Below, in pieces: positions 11,431 through 22,886 of a DNA stretch of 64,000 bases (positions are counted from its first letter, which is position 1; each line of letters starts with the position of its first letter). This DNA comes from Anastatus disparis (taxonomy: Eukaryota > Arthropoda > Insecta > Hymenoptera > Eupelmidae): contig JAFFSR010000136.1 of the NCBI GenBank assembly GCA_017163975.1, positions 7,313,501 to 7,377,500 of the forward strand, written 5' to 3'. The translations under genes and the position numbers were made by a program. A model generated the notes under the pieces. The model was not told where the DNA came from. It worked only from the letters and a program-made list of their open reading frames with translations, and did not search any database.

Positions 11431-11543
11431 GCCAATAAACTTTATACAGGAAAAATTATTTAGGCCAAAATATTCAATTACTTACATTAGGCGGAAAATG
11501 TATAAAAATCGATTATAAATGCTGCCTGCACATTAGCACTTAC

Positions 11544-12123
11544 AAGAAGAGTGCATTGCATTTAACCCGAAAAATTTCTTCTAATTTTGGAATATTTTTT
11601 CTTACGTAATGTTAAAATATAAGTCGTAATATAAAATATAATATTATTAGGTTTAATGCTCAATATTTTCAAAGTTATGAGCACTTTGTAGTCGTTTAAT
11701 GTTGAAATTAGCTATTCTGAAAAATTTTTAGAAGAAACATATTAAAGTTAAAATTAAAAAATTTTAATTAAAAAAAAAGTTTGATTTAAGAAGATTAAAT
11801 TATTAAAAATGTATGAAGTGATAAAAATTATGATGAATATAATTTCTATGCACACTTACTACTATAATTGGTACTATTTTTGTTCTCTTACAAATTTTTG
11901 AGTAACTTGAATTTTTTTAACAACTTTTTTCAAATGAAAGGTTACAGTTTTAAATTTTATATGTTCATAATTCAACATTTGTATGGATTTTAATTTTTTT
12001 AAATGCAGACAAAATTAAATTAAAATTAAATTAAAATTTAAAATTCAGACAAAACTTTTCATAACTTTGAAAATAATTAACATTAGACGAAAATCCAAGA
12101 CCCAAATACTATGCACTCTTCTT
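11544..12123. mobile_element. PIF-like foldback MITE, end AAGAAGAGTGCAT
   Basis: AAGAAGAGTGCAT at 11544 is mirrored at 12111-12123, and both arms carry ATTTTCAAAGTTATGA. TTA occurs at both borders. The terminus resembles the CTAGGAGAG and CAAGGAGAG elements elsewhere in the window. A lone copy of one end lies near 28929. Confidence 0.55.
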
Positions 12124-13278
12124 TTAAGAAAAGACACAGCTAAAATATTAAACTAAAATGTTTTTAACATGTATTACTGATTGCAGTAATTTAAGGAGGT
12201 TCTTGCATGAAAATGTTTGAACTGTGCAATAACATTTCTTATTACTTAAGATTTGCTGAATCTGATGACATGTTCAATTTATCCGCTTACCGTTGAAAAT
12301 TTGACTAAATCATCGTTTAAAGTTAGTACTTTATAGTACAAACTCTTATAGGATTGTGAATGAAATTTACTAAATTTACGGACAGGGAGTAATTTGGAGA
12401 ACAATACATAGATATACAAATACAAAAATAAAAACTTCCTCTTTCAAATATCTCGTAAAATATTCACTACCCTGGAAAATATTCAGATATTATATGCTAA
12501 AATGAAACTTCGTTGCACCCAGATGTGTGAAGGGAAGCCATGTTTTTCATGTGGCCCAAGAAAGACGCGCGAATTTCAAAAATATTTCATATATATTATT
12601 TTATTTCTGATATTTTAATTAGTATTTTATTTTTTTTTATAATTAATAATTTTTAATAAATAATAATACTATTAATATTAATACTATTTTTTAAACTAAT
12701 AATCGTAAGATTATTAAAAATAATGATCTCTTACATAACCTCTTCTCAGCCTGTATTTTTTCTTTTCTTAATACCAACGATTTTTTTCTAAATTGGCCTT
12801 CTCTAGTTTACCTATAAGTGTTCCTCTATTTATTTTTTGTTGTTTTTGATGAATCTTGATTCATTATTTTTGTTTGAATTAGAACAACTAAATTCAACGC
12901 AAACTTACTAACGTTTAGCAGAAACCGGCCATAAACGATGCACGTAACAGTATGTATATATGCATTATACTACGTGATAAAGTTCATTTCTATTTATTTT
13001 AATTATAAATACACAATGTACAAATATAATTCTTTATATTTTAAATTTAATAGTTAGATATTAATAAAATATTAATGTTTTTTCCAATACTATATTTTTA
13101 ATTTAATTTTAGTTTTATTTATTTTTTTTTTGCTTCTTAGATCGACATTTCGTAATGAATATAGCTGTTGTCGAAGCGCGAGTCATTTTTTATCACTGAC
13201 CTCCGTTAAATATAATTGCTCATTGAACATACAGAATGAAACATAATACCATAGGTGATACTATATTGATTCCTCCTA
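12124..13278. other. AT-rich sequence with no recognised feature
   Basis: There is no open frame of note, no inverted repeat that I could see, and no similarity to other parts of the window. Confidence 0.5.
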
Positions 13279-13611
13279 CACTGAGAAAAATCGGCTTTTG
13301 AAGCAAGTGGAATCCACTTGCCACTAACAGAAATTCTTCTTCTTTTACGTCCTAATAGCGATTTGCTTGAATCAAGCATAAAATCTGTTTGCTATAATCC
13401 ACTAGCCGCAAGTGGATATATATTTGATTCAAATAAATTTATCTACTAATCGCAAGTGGATATAAAAAAAATGAAAATCCACTTGCAGTTAGTGGATTTC
13501 AGTTTGATGTAAATATACATCCACTAAACGTAAATGAATTTCATGTTGAATCAAACAGATCGCACTTAAATAGATCGTTCTTCTTGCTTCAAGAGCGGAT
13601 TTCTCTCAGTA
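13279..13611. mobile_element. CACTG-ended MITE with AAGTGGAT subterminal motifs
   Basis: It begins CACTGAGAAAAATCGGCTTT and ends CGGATTTCTCTCAGT (last G lost). Inside are about ten copies of an AAGTGGAT-like motif in both orientations, as subterminal repeats of CACTA elements usually are. There is no coding sequence. It shares its internal sequence with the transposase-bearing copy at 31600-33637. Confidence 0.75.
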
Positions 13612-13691
13612 CATATGTTTCTCGCGCGATGCTTGACTCTGTACAAGATTTATATGTTCTCCTGAAACATATTGAGTTTCAATATGTCTTA

Positions 13692-14925
13692 CACTGAGAG
13701 AAATCCGCTCTTGAAGCAAGAAGAACATTCTATTTAAATGTGATCTGTTTGAATCAACATGAAATCCACTTCATGGAAGTTGAAATCTATTATTTCGGAA
13801 AATCGGTGCTTTTTTCTTCACGTGAATATCTGTTTAATTCAACATGAAATCCATTTACATTTAGTGGATGTATATTTACATCAAACTGAAATCAACTAAC
13901 TGCAAGTGGATTTTCCTTTTTTTTTATATCCACTTGCGATTAGTAGATAAATTTATTTGAAACAAATATATGGGTAAATCCACCGTAGTTTTAACTTTGC
14001 ATGTGACTTTTTTCAGCAATTTTTAAATAATTACTATTCTGTTACATTAAAACTCACATAACTGTATTTGGCTCTAAATTGTCCGTTCTGAATCTAAGAA
14101 ATATACTCCATTTTTTCGCAAAGCTACATTGAACGGCACCTTCAAAATTTTCTAAAAAGTATCTAATTTTTTACGAAAAATCACGGTTTTTGCATAAATA
14201 GTATAAAAGGAAGTAAAATTTTTGAAGTCTTGATGAATTTTAGATCATGCCGTTCAAGTAATCTTTAAAAAAAATATAGAACTATTTTCCTAATTAAAAA
14301 ACGAAAAATCTAAACCTAAGTAGAGTCATGTGAAACATCGAAGAACTCAGTAAATACAATTCAAAATATGTATATTGTCTTGAAATGAAAATCGCTATTA
14401 TCAAACCTATTTGAAGTTGCACGTGACTCTACTTGGGTTTAAATTTTTTGTTTTTGAGTTGAGAAAGTAGTCTCACAGTTTTTTTTTAATATTATTCAAA
14501 CAGCATGATCTAAAATTTACCAAGACTTCAAAAATTTTACTTCTTTTTACACTATTTATGCAAAAACCGTGATTTTTTGTAAAAAATTTGATACTTTTAA
14601 GAAAAATTTTGAAGGTGCCGTTCAATACAGCTTTGCAAAAAAAGGAGTATATTTCTTAGATTCAGAACGGATAATTTAAAGCCAAATACAGCTATATGCG
14701 TTTTAATGTAACAGAATAGTAATTATTTAAAAATTGCTGAAAAAAAGTCACATGCAAAGTTAAAACTACGGTGGATTTACCCATATATCCACTTGCGGTT
14801 AGTGGATTGTAGCAAACAGATTTTATGCTTGGTTGAAGCAGATCGCTATTAGGACGTAAAACAAGAAGTATTTCTGTTAGCGGCAAGTGGATTTCACTTG
14901 CTTCAAGAGCCGATTTTTCTCAGCG
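13692..14925. mobile_element. CACTG-ended MITE, opposite orientation, split by an 811-bp foldback
   Basis: The left part (13692-13971) starts CACTGAGAGAAATCCGCTCT. The right part (14783-14925) ends GATTTTTCTCAGCG. Together they rebuild the same family as 13279-13611, read in reverse. The foldback at 13972-14782 separates the halves and so is younger. Confidence 0.75.
13972..14782. mobile_element. Long foldback element, TIR GGGTAAATCCACCGTAG
   Basis: Two arms of nearly 400 bp each are inverse copies, starting GGGTAAATCCACCGTAGTTT. ATAT borders each end and may be the target duplication. It has no coding content. It is inserted in the CACTG MITE. Confidence 0.75.
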
Positions 14926-15266
14926 TGCGATGCCAATACCAATTGAGCATGCTCTTTAGATACTGATACAAATACGGCCTGCGAGGACATAAATATATAT
15001 ATTCCCAATCAAATTTTTCTATTAATTTCATTATTTGACAATTTAGTTACTATTATAGAATACTTGATTTTGATAAAGTAGGTGTTTCCCGCATGAATGT
15101 TGTTTGTTGACCGAGCGAAACAAGGGTAATTCTCACTATTGTAAATGGTTTTCTCTTTTGAACAGCATTAAAATTTTTAAGTTAAAAATCCCTAGAATAT
15201 ATATGAAGACATTTTTATAAAAAGATCAAATAATTGATGAAAATAGACTTCTTTTTAAACAATATA

Positions 15267-15272
15267 TTTATT
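15267..15272 (-). terminator. Polyadenylation signal AATAAA of peptide gene B
   Basis: On the minus strand AATAAA lies 74 bp after the stop codon of exon 2. The same 3' UTR block recurs downstream of the exon 2 remnants at loci C (near 37310) and D (near 55270). Confidence 0.55.
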
Positions 15273-15345
15273 AGTTAAGACATCAATGTTTACAATATAA
15301 AGAAAACTTTGCCTTCATGATATATCATGTTTGATTAACAGATAT

Positions 15346-18300
15346 TTAACCACTTTTTTGACAGCGAGGACCACAGTAAATTCTACGTGGTGGCTTTCTT
15401 TTACGAAATTTTGGCTTTGGTTGATCATCTTTTGGATTCATACATGTACCATACCTTCCTCGGTAATAACCTTTGGGGCAAGATTTCGGCGGTTCTCGCT
15501 TTACACGGATTTTTGAACTTTCTAGCTAAAAGTCAAAATTTAATTTTATTAATAATAGAGATACAATCTCTTTTATTATTACTGATAAATATATCATATC
15601 ATTATTGTTGGATATATGCATATAGAAATTTTCAACTAACTTAACCCTCTAGCGTATTAACCCGAGATATCTGGTTCTATCAAGGTTTTTACGGAAGCCA
15701 GAAAGACTAAGTATCTTATCCTGACATTTTTGGTCATAACTTTTGATTAGTATACAAATTCTGAATTGCGCAGCGACCCCAAGAACATAAAAAAAATGTT
15801 ATTCATTATATGAATATATTTTTTAAAAAATGCATTTTGAAATGGAGAAATTGAGTAAAACACTTACGCAGGAGGTTCAACATGAAAACTTGAGATAATG
15901 AATATCAATAAGATTTTGTGTCAATGATTTTTTTTATGTGCAGTACCGACCAATAAATCTTAAAAGGTAATCAAATTTTTACTCTAGCTTTAAGGGAGCA
16001 TATTTTCTTCAATTAAGGCCCTAGAAAAATTTTAAGAATACCATTTTAAAGTACTCCAATAGCTTTCTTTTTGGCCAGCTTTTTAGATAATTATCTACTA
16101 AAACTAGATAGCTATTTCGCTGGCCATTATTTTCCACTTGCCAATTGTATATATTTTACAATTATAAAAGCATTAAATAAATAACTCTACATACTTAAAA
16201 TGAGCCACTGAAACTTTTTGAAGGAGATATGCTCTCTCAAAGTTTGAAAATCAATTTGATTACCTATTCGGAATTATTAGCTGCTACTGTTAGTTATAAT
16301 AATGTATTTTTTAAGCTATGTTTGTTGATGCAAGTAATCAAATAAAAAATTAATTGTGAGATAATTGAGCATCTTTGAAAACACAGGACCCAAAAAGATT
16401 TTTAATATGTTTGAGGTTTTCATATTTATATGAAGTCAACAGTGTTTTAGCCATGATAATCAACATTGTTACAAAGTATTTACATAATATCTTTCTTTGA
16501 TAAAATCCAGATACATAATTGATGATATATTCATTTGAAATATATGTATATATATATATATACACAGTACCACTCAAAAGTTCAATAACACCATGTAAAA
16601 AAAATTTGGAAAAAATGATCATATCTTGGAAAAAAAGTGTAGTGGAAAAATTCCAAAAAACGATTTTAAAGTACTCCTCAAGAGCTTTAAAAACGATGTA
16701 TAAAATTATGTTTAAAATTTTTTATCATATTAAAATAGTAACTTAAAAAGAAACATTTTTTGCCAATTTTGAAAATTTTGTTTCATTTAGACAGTTTTTC
16801 GGGTATAAGATAAAAAAATCTTGAAAAAAAAAATTTTTTAAAGTATTCTAAAAGAGCTTTCATTTGCAATTTTAAAAAATTTTCTACGATGATTTTTCGT
16901 CAATTTATGAAGCTTTAAAGTTGGGCATTTCTGCTGTTTTTTGGAGAAAAATGGCCAATTTTCTGTAATTTTTTTTTTTAATTTTACTATGACACTTTTT
17001 TTCCAAGATATGATCATTTTTTCCAAACTATTTTTCGTACATGGTATTATCGAACTTTTGAGCGGTACTGGATATATATATATATAGATATTTATGCTGC
17101 AATACCAAGTATACGGTCTTGTACCCATAGAACTAGCTAAATGGATATTAAGGTCTCGTAACAAGGGTGCAGATGGCCCGCACTTATTTAAATTTTATAA
17201 TTGACTTTTTCATATTTAATAAATTTTAAAAAAATATACACTGAAAAATAATTGTGAATAATTAATTAATAATAAGAAAATTGATGCAAATAGAAAAAAA
17301 ATAATGATAGTGAAAATGCCTTAGTTAAAAAAATATCATAAATATAAAACATGCATGATACGCATGTTGTCAGTGCGTCATGACGCTTGCGTAGACAAAT
17401 TCTACAATTGTCTATTTTTTAATAGTATATTGTGTAACGAGTAAGGTTTAGTTGACTATTGCGCACGAGGGCAAGGTGGCGCACGAGCGTAGCGAGTAGC
17501 GCCATTGCCCGAGTGGCGCAATAGTCAACTAAACCGAACGAGATTCACATACTATTTTTTCTCATAAGTGCTGGGTGTAAGAGAGAGAGTGGCATGTTAG
17601 GGCGCGGAAAGGGGGTTGGGGGGGCGCGCCCCATTAAAAAGATATTTGTTGATAAATCAAAAAAGATATTTATACAAAAATATTAATTTTTATTAGAAAA
17701 AAACATTTTTATTCATTAAATTAAATTAACAAATTTAATAAATTTATATTTTTAGTTCACCAATTTCACGTATATCCCGAATAATCACGATTTCGTTAAT
17801 GTAAAAATAATACGATAATAGATACGATTTACTTTGTCAGAGGTTAAAGCGAGATAGAGTAGAAAATTCATCATATGGTCGATGTTTCTTCAAATACAGT
17901 ATGAGGGCGCTGCGCTTCTATAAACCTTTGCGGTTTTACATTAATTAACGCTTTTGCGTGACACTTTACATGAACGTAACGTATTTACGTGATTTAATAT
18001 AAAACAATATTATACATAGCTGTGAAACACACGCCCTCAAAAACAACACACGCGGCGCGCGCTATTAGCTACTTACCACCCCGAAAACGCATGCGCAATA
18101 GGCCACTTACCCAGCACGCATGAGAAAAAATAAATTTATGATGTAGTAAATATCAGTGAAAGTGTAAAATCAAAGGGAAAAGGAATTGTCTATTATATAT
18201 TTATAATTTTATAATTTTCCATACTTGCTATAATATCATAAAATCATATACTTAACTTGAGCTGACGAAGGATACATATGACCTCGACTAATTATTTGTA

Positions 18301-19944
18301 GTTTGAACAGCAGATTATTGTTCAAGCTACAAACATTAGAGTCGCTCACATTTATCCTTCCAGCGCCTATGTTGAGTATATAACTAATACAATTTATTCA
18401 TGTTTCATGTAAAATGAAACAAATCTACAGCAACATTCACTCTTTGTTAAACAGAAATTTTCATTAAAATATTTATAAATTAAAATTTATGTTTTAAATG
18501 AAAATCATACAAAATTTTTTCTTAATAAATATTTTACATGAAACAACATCTTTAAAAGTTATAGTTTCAATTTTCTTAAAAATTATTTGATTAATAGTTT
18601 TAAATTATTAAACGCTACTAATATGTAAAATACGCTCGGATTCACGTATACGTGTGCACTTCCAATTGAGTATGAACGTATCTGCATACACACAAAACAT
18701 TTTTTTAAACTACCACTTTGTATTCTTTGAATTTCAATATACATTTATACAGAAAAAAATTTATTTGAGTGACACAAAATTTTTTATAAAAAATAGTATA
18801 TTACGTTCCGAGGTTCGGAACAGGCTCATTACATGCGCGTATTAGTTTGCTTTGCGAGGCTGACGTCTCGCAAAGCAAATCACGCGCATATGATGAGCCT
18901 TTTTCGTGCCGAGGAGCGTATACGATTTTACTTCATGCCCGGCCGGAACTTTGCTATTCAAAAAAGATAAAAATTCATTTTTAAGTAAAAAAATACATCG
19001 AAAACGACTTCGAGTGAAAAGTCATTTGATGCTTTAGTTTGTTGTGGCGCGTATGCGCAAGCAACTAAATATAATAAATAGTATACGTTGAGAGTTTGTA
19101 AGGTAGAAAGAAAGAGAAAGAGAATAGAAAATAAAACTCCTATAGCAGCTAACATAGGATAAATAATTCGTTTTTTTTAATAATTCAAATAAATAAAACG
19201 TGTAAAAAAACAAAAAAATACTTGTAAGAACATGAATATTTAAGTATTTTATTTGTATTTTTATTTCTGAAGTGTCTAAAAGCATGCTGTGAGTGTCGTG
19301 AAAAAAATATTGTGTATCTATGAAAGAAATGTAAGAAAACCGAATATGTGTATCCTATAGCTGCTAACATAAGATACACAGTAAATATTCAAATGATAAT
19401 TCATAAAAGAAAGAAAATGTGTAATTATGTGTGTGTGTATTTCATAATTTTAACATTCATAAACCTAATAATTAGAGGTTAGACATACTGAGTATATATA
19501 GATATACTCGGAACATACAGCAGACAGTGAAGCGACCGAAACTGCTGTAGTATGGAGATGCGCAATGGCTTCTGAGCATGTGAATGTAAAGAAAAACACG
19601 AATAGAATTTGCCCATCCACTGCTACACGAGAGGCACTTTTAGATGAAGTTCCGGCACAGATATGAAGGAAAATAATATAAGTGATTTCAAGTTCATTAA
19701 GGAAAAGTTTGTGGGAAAGAGATTTTTTATCAACTTTTTATTTTAAGAACATTGAATTGTTACTATTTTATTATTTAGTAATTTCACGCTAAAATATCAT
19801 CTCATTTAATGCAATACAAAGAAATCATTTTTATCATATACATAAAATAAATATAAATATACTTACTTCTTCCGATTCCAATCCATTTGCGTAAAGAATA
19901 ACGAACGTAAGAAGGAACAATTTGATCAAAAATAGATACTTCAT
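15346..19944 (-). CDS. Secreted basic cysteine-containing peptide precursor, two exons (paralogue B)
   Basis: Exon 1 is 19867-19944 and exon 2 is 15346-15525. Exon 1 has 26 codons: basic start MKYLFLIK, hydrophobic LFLLTFVILYA, then NGLESEE, followed by a strong donor GTAAGT. Exon 2 follows a CTTTTAG acceptor in phase 0 and adds 59 codons and a TAA. The whole precursor is 85 residues. Expected order: signal peptide (about 1-20), acidic propeptide, convertase site RVKR at residues 33-36, then a very basic mature peptide of about 49 residues. Its four cysteines are spaced C-x11-C-x22-C-x3-C, including CPKGYYRGRYGTC and CGPRC. It is probably exported and disulfide-bonded; an antimicrobial, venom or reproductive role is possible, but the family is not recognised. 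The roughly 4.3-kb intron is full of transposons. Paralogous exons at 9766, 46506 and 37439 support the model. Confidence 0.75.
15546..16350. other. Insertion in intron of gene B, absent from locus C
   Basis: Intron sequence on both sides (AATTTTATTAA at the left; GAGCATCTTTGAAAACACAGGA at the right) is contiguous at locus C (37535-37580), so these 800 bp were gained in B or lost in C. No inverted ends or coding sequence were recognised. Confidence 0.45.
16563..17072. mobile_element. Tc1-like MITE, inner TIR CAGTACCGCTCAAAAGTTC, TSD TA
   Basis: The ends CACAGTACCACTCAAAAGTT and its inverse with four mismatches bound 510 bp within a TA microsatellite. Arms carry GAAAAAATGATCATATCTTGG and its inverse. 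CAGT-x-CTGCTCAAAAG-type ends are known from Tc1-like elements. Open stretches on both strands are palindrome arms. Confidence 0.7.
17423..18131. repeat. Paired foldback locus 1 (TAGTATATTGTG...)
   Basis: Foldback one (17423-17556) has arms containing GGTTTAGTTGACTATTGCGC and a GC-rich centre (GAGCGTAGCGAG). Foldback two follows at once, with arms TTTTTTCTCATAAGTGCTGG at the left and the inverse ending at 18131. Between its arms lies AT-rich sequence. It shares left-end bases TAGTATATT and an A-rich right border with five other loci in this window. Confidence 0.65.
18251..18380. repeat. Foldback repeat X, copy 1
   Basis: Arms containing CTCAACTTGAGCT-like, AAGGATA and TTTGTAG-TTGAACAG sequence mirror each other. 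A second copy lies at 36460-36619 with a 40-bp different centre. Flanking sequence (AAAATCAAAGG...AGGAATT) is also shared, so the whole repeat unit is about 220 bp. Confidence 0.6.
18794..19670. repeat. Paired foldback locus 2 (TAGTATATTACG...), near-identical to 51986-52866
   Basis: Foldback one (about 18794-18930) has arms holding GGCTCATTACATGCGCGT and TTTGCTTTGCGAG. Foldback two runs from TTTACTTCATGCCCGGCCGG to its inverse near 19640-19670, with AT-rich sequence between. The unit of 877 bp is repeated at 51986-52866, which sets the borders. It lies in the intron of gene B. Confidence 0.75.
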
Positions 19945-20080
19945 TGTTAATCAAATATTTTTTAAATAAGTAAAATTAGCTGCATCTAAATTTTCACAAT
20001 CATAATTTGTTAAATTTCATAGTATATTATAAAATACAATAATAAATGAAAAATACTTATTTTACAAATTTTTTTTCAAT

Positions 20081-20318
20081 CGTAAAACGGGGCAAACCTT
20101 GCCGTAAGGGGTAAAGCGAACATTTTTTCATTTATAATTTTATAATTTTTTACGAACTTTTATGCATGTAGTTATAATAATTTTTTGAACATCTGTCAAT
20201 ACTTTACAAAAAATTAGTGTTATACATAAAATAAAATTAAATAAAAAATAAAAAATTATCAAATTCTCTATGAAAAATGCCGCTTCACCGCTCGCTGTCC
20301 GCTTTGCCCCGTTTTACG
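20081..20318. mobile_element. MITE in the upstream region of gene B, TIR CGTAAAACGGGGCAAA
   Basis: A perfect 16-bp inverted repeat bounds 238 bp. The flanks match contiguous sequence upstream of locus C (46625-46660), showing an insertion about 140 bp upstream of the B start codon. It could affect transcription of B; that is inference. Confidence 0.7.
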
Positions 20319-20599
20319 GTACTCGGAAAATTACAATTTTCATGAGCTAAATTAAAATAAAGCTTTAAGCTTTTGTTATTTGTATGATCGCAAAAAATAC
20401 TTGTGGCTATTTATTTTGTAGCAAGTTTTGTGATATGGAACTGTATTACTTTTTATAGTGCTTTTTATATTACTTCATTTATTACCTGTATACGCAATAT
20501 AACAACCAATAACTTACATAAAACATTATTGAATAAATGCTGCAGTTGAAATTTATAAATATTTTTTATAAATTTAGGTCACGAAAATCTGCTTTTTGT

Positions 20600-21310
20600 T
20601 CATGATTTTCTGTGACTGAAATATCTTTGTATATAAACAATAATTTTAAGAAATACTAGAAAATCCATGCGCGCCCTATATTTAATCTAAACCTATAAAT
20701 TTTTAATGATTGATTGTGGATATAATATTATTATTTTCTGTTTATTATTAAAAAATAATAGTTGCATATCTACTAATATCTGCATCAGTAAAGAAATTGA
20801 TGTTATATACTAATGTATCAGTGCAGTCTATACGCCATTAATTAAATTCATTCAATACATGAGACACGAAAAACTTCGAGAATTATTACTTTATTCATTT
20901 TTTATTGTTATTTAAGAAAATTAAAGAAAATTAAAGAATGAATTTATTTGGAAATTAATAATGTTTTCAACAATATAAAATTCATAAAATATATAAAAAA
21001 TTAAATAGCTCAAATTCTCAACGATTTGTATATCGTTCCTATTTTTAAAATACAAATGAAAATAAGAATTCTTCTAGTTTATATTTTCTTAATTATAGTA
21101 TTATACTATTTTTTCAAACAAAAAACTTTTAAATTTTATTTTGCAGAAAAGCTGTTTACTCTAGGAATGATTCAATTTTAATTTGAAATTAAATAAACAA
21201 ATTTTAAAAAAATACTTTTTAGGCAAGTTTATTATTGAATAATATTGTTTTCTTTATAATAAATGAAATATATATATATATATAATATATATATTATATA
21301 TATATATATA
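20600..21310. other. AT-rich sequence ending in (TA)n
   Basis: Nothing coding is visible. A TA microsatellite at about 21270-21310 is the landing site of the Helitron that follows. Confidence 0.5.
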
Positions 21311-22016
21311 TCTCCCTATATTATATAGTTATATGAACCAAAATTCAATCGGTGCCCCCCCACATCCCCCCCACATGATTTTTATTAATTAAATAACGTA
21401 AATTTACGTTATTTTATGTTATCGATCATTCCCCCCCCCCACGTCCCCCACAGACCCCCCACTAACCCCCTCTCCCCCCCCAATCCCCCCACAAACCCCC
21501 CAATCCCCTTACAACCTTTTAGAGCCATCAAACACTGGATAATATAGTTTTATATTTTTTTATTATATTCTATTTATGTATAATATTACATAAAAATATA
21601 AAAATTTTATTTTTTTTTTTGTTGAAAACTCGAAAGTAGTTGAATAAAATTACAATTTATAATATTTAAAATGAAAAACATGTGCCTCATCAGATATCTT
21701 ATTACCATTTTTTACATAGTTTATCTGAAATTAATAATATAAATTTAAATTAATTCTATTACAATTCCTCAACACTATAATTAATTCATTTGTTGAAAAC
21801 ATAATGATTTTTAATAATTTGTTCATATTATAAATATTTTATTGTATTAAAATAAAAATAAGCATATAGTGTTGAGGATTCAGATTTCCACACCATCTTA
21901 CATTATAAACCTTTAATAGTATTGATTTATACAACTTTTAAAATTAATTGATATTAATATTTATGTTTAAATTTATATAACTTTCAAGATTAATAACTAT
22001 TTATATTTGTTTTACA

Positions 22017-22347
22017 AAGGTGTAGATCAAACGGATGATAATATTCATTTGAATTATTCAATAGAAATGTTAAATAACATAAGAGAAGGATTACCTCCAC
22101 AGGAACTGAAATTAAAAGTAAATACCATAATTATGTTAATTCGAAATTTAAGTATAAAAATGGATTATGTAATGAAACGCGATTAAAAATAACTAAATTA
22201 TTCAAATATAACATAGAAGCACAAATAACTCTTTCACGTTGTAAAAATGTAAATAAAATATATATTCAAAATGAATCGAAAAACAGAGATATTGTACCTA
22301 ACATAGTTTGGAAAGAAATATTAAAAAATAATTTTATTATAATTTAA
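22017..22347 (+). pseudogene. C-terminal remnant of Helitron RepHel helicase (Pif1-like)
   Basis: The translation reads SIEMLNNIREGLPPQELKLK, VNTIIMLIRNLS and, after one frameshift, NGLCNETRLKITKLFKYNIE. This is the classic late segment of Pif1-like helicases in Helitrons (LPPHxLxLKVG, P-IMLLRNL, GLCNGTRL). Rep and the helicase Walker motifs are missing. It ends with TAA near 22347. Confidence 0.75.
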
Positions 22348-22476
22348 CAAAAATTTAATGTTATTTAAATAAATTTTTTATAAATTATTTTATTAATTAA
22401 ACTTTATTTTTTTTCAGGTTATATTTATATTAATTATAAACATTAAAAATTTTTAATAATATATAAATAAAAAAAA

Positions 22477-22886
22477 ATGGAATGGAATCCAATTAATAAT
22501 GTTGAAATTGACAATGTTAATGATCAACAAATGATTAAATGAAATCCATTTTGATGGAAAATTTAAATGATCAAATTGAAGAACATTTAAATTTTTAAGA
22601 AGAATATGAATATTATTTAGAAAGTCTAGATAATAATAGTTCAATAAACAATACAATAATTTCTGAATTAAATAACATTATTAATTCATATATAGAGGAA
22701 AATAATGAACAATTTGAATTTAAAAATTGGAATGAAGTACCAGAGTATTATAAATATTATGCGAATGAAATTATAAAATATAAAATAAATATACGCGAAC
22801 CAATAGCAGAATATTACTTTAATCAAAGTCATGAAATTTATTCTAAATATTTATTAAGATTAGCTAACATTATTAATAAAATATGA
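22477..22886 (+). pseudogene. Unrecognised broken ORF carried by the Helitron
   Basis: Starting at ATG 22477, the sequence reads MEWNPINNVEIDNVNDQQ, breaks near 22540 and 22600, and then stays open to 22886, with segments such as NNEQFEFKNWNEVPEYYKYY and a tail YSKYLLRLANIINKI. The composition is acidic and asparagine-rich, unlike random AT-rich translation. It may be a second Helitron gene or a captured host fragment. Confidence 0.35.

Noticed and set aside
16350..17164. Open stretches containing YIYIYIY
   Set aside because: They run through TA microsatellites and MITE arms, on both strands.
17423..17440. Resemblance of TAGTATATTAC to the TAGTATTAC replication-origin motif of small circular DNA viruses
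   Set aside because: The motif has two extra bases, sits at an element end rather than a hairpin loop, and no Rep-like gene is present. AT-rich chance match is likely.
18958..19379. Hydrophobic minus-strand proteins in the foldback unit
   Set aside because: The homologous copy at 51986-52866 does not preserve the same frames.
22453..22656. Minus-strand open stretch in the Helitron
   Set aside because: It lies opposite the plus-strand broken ORF and looks like its shadow.
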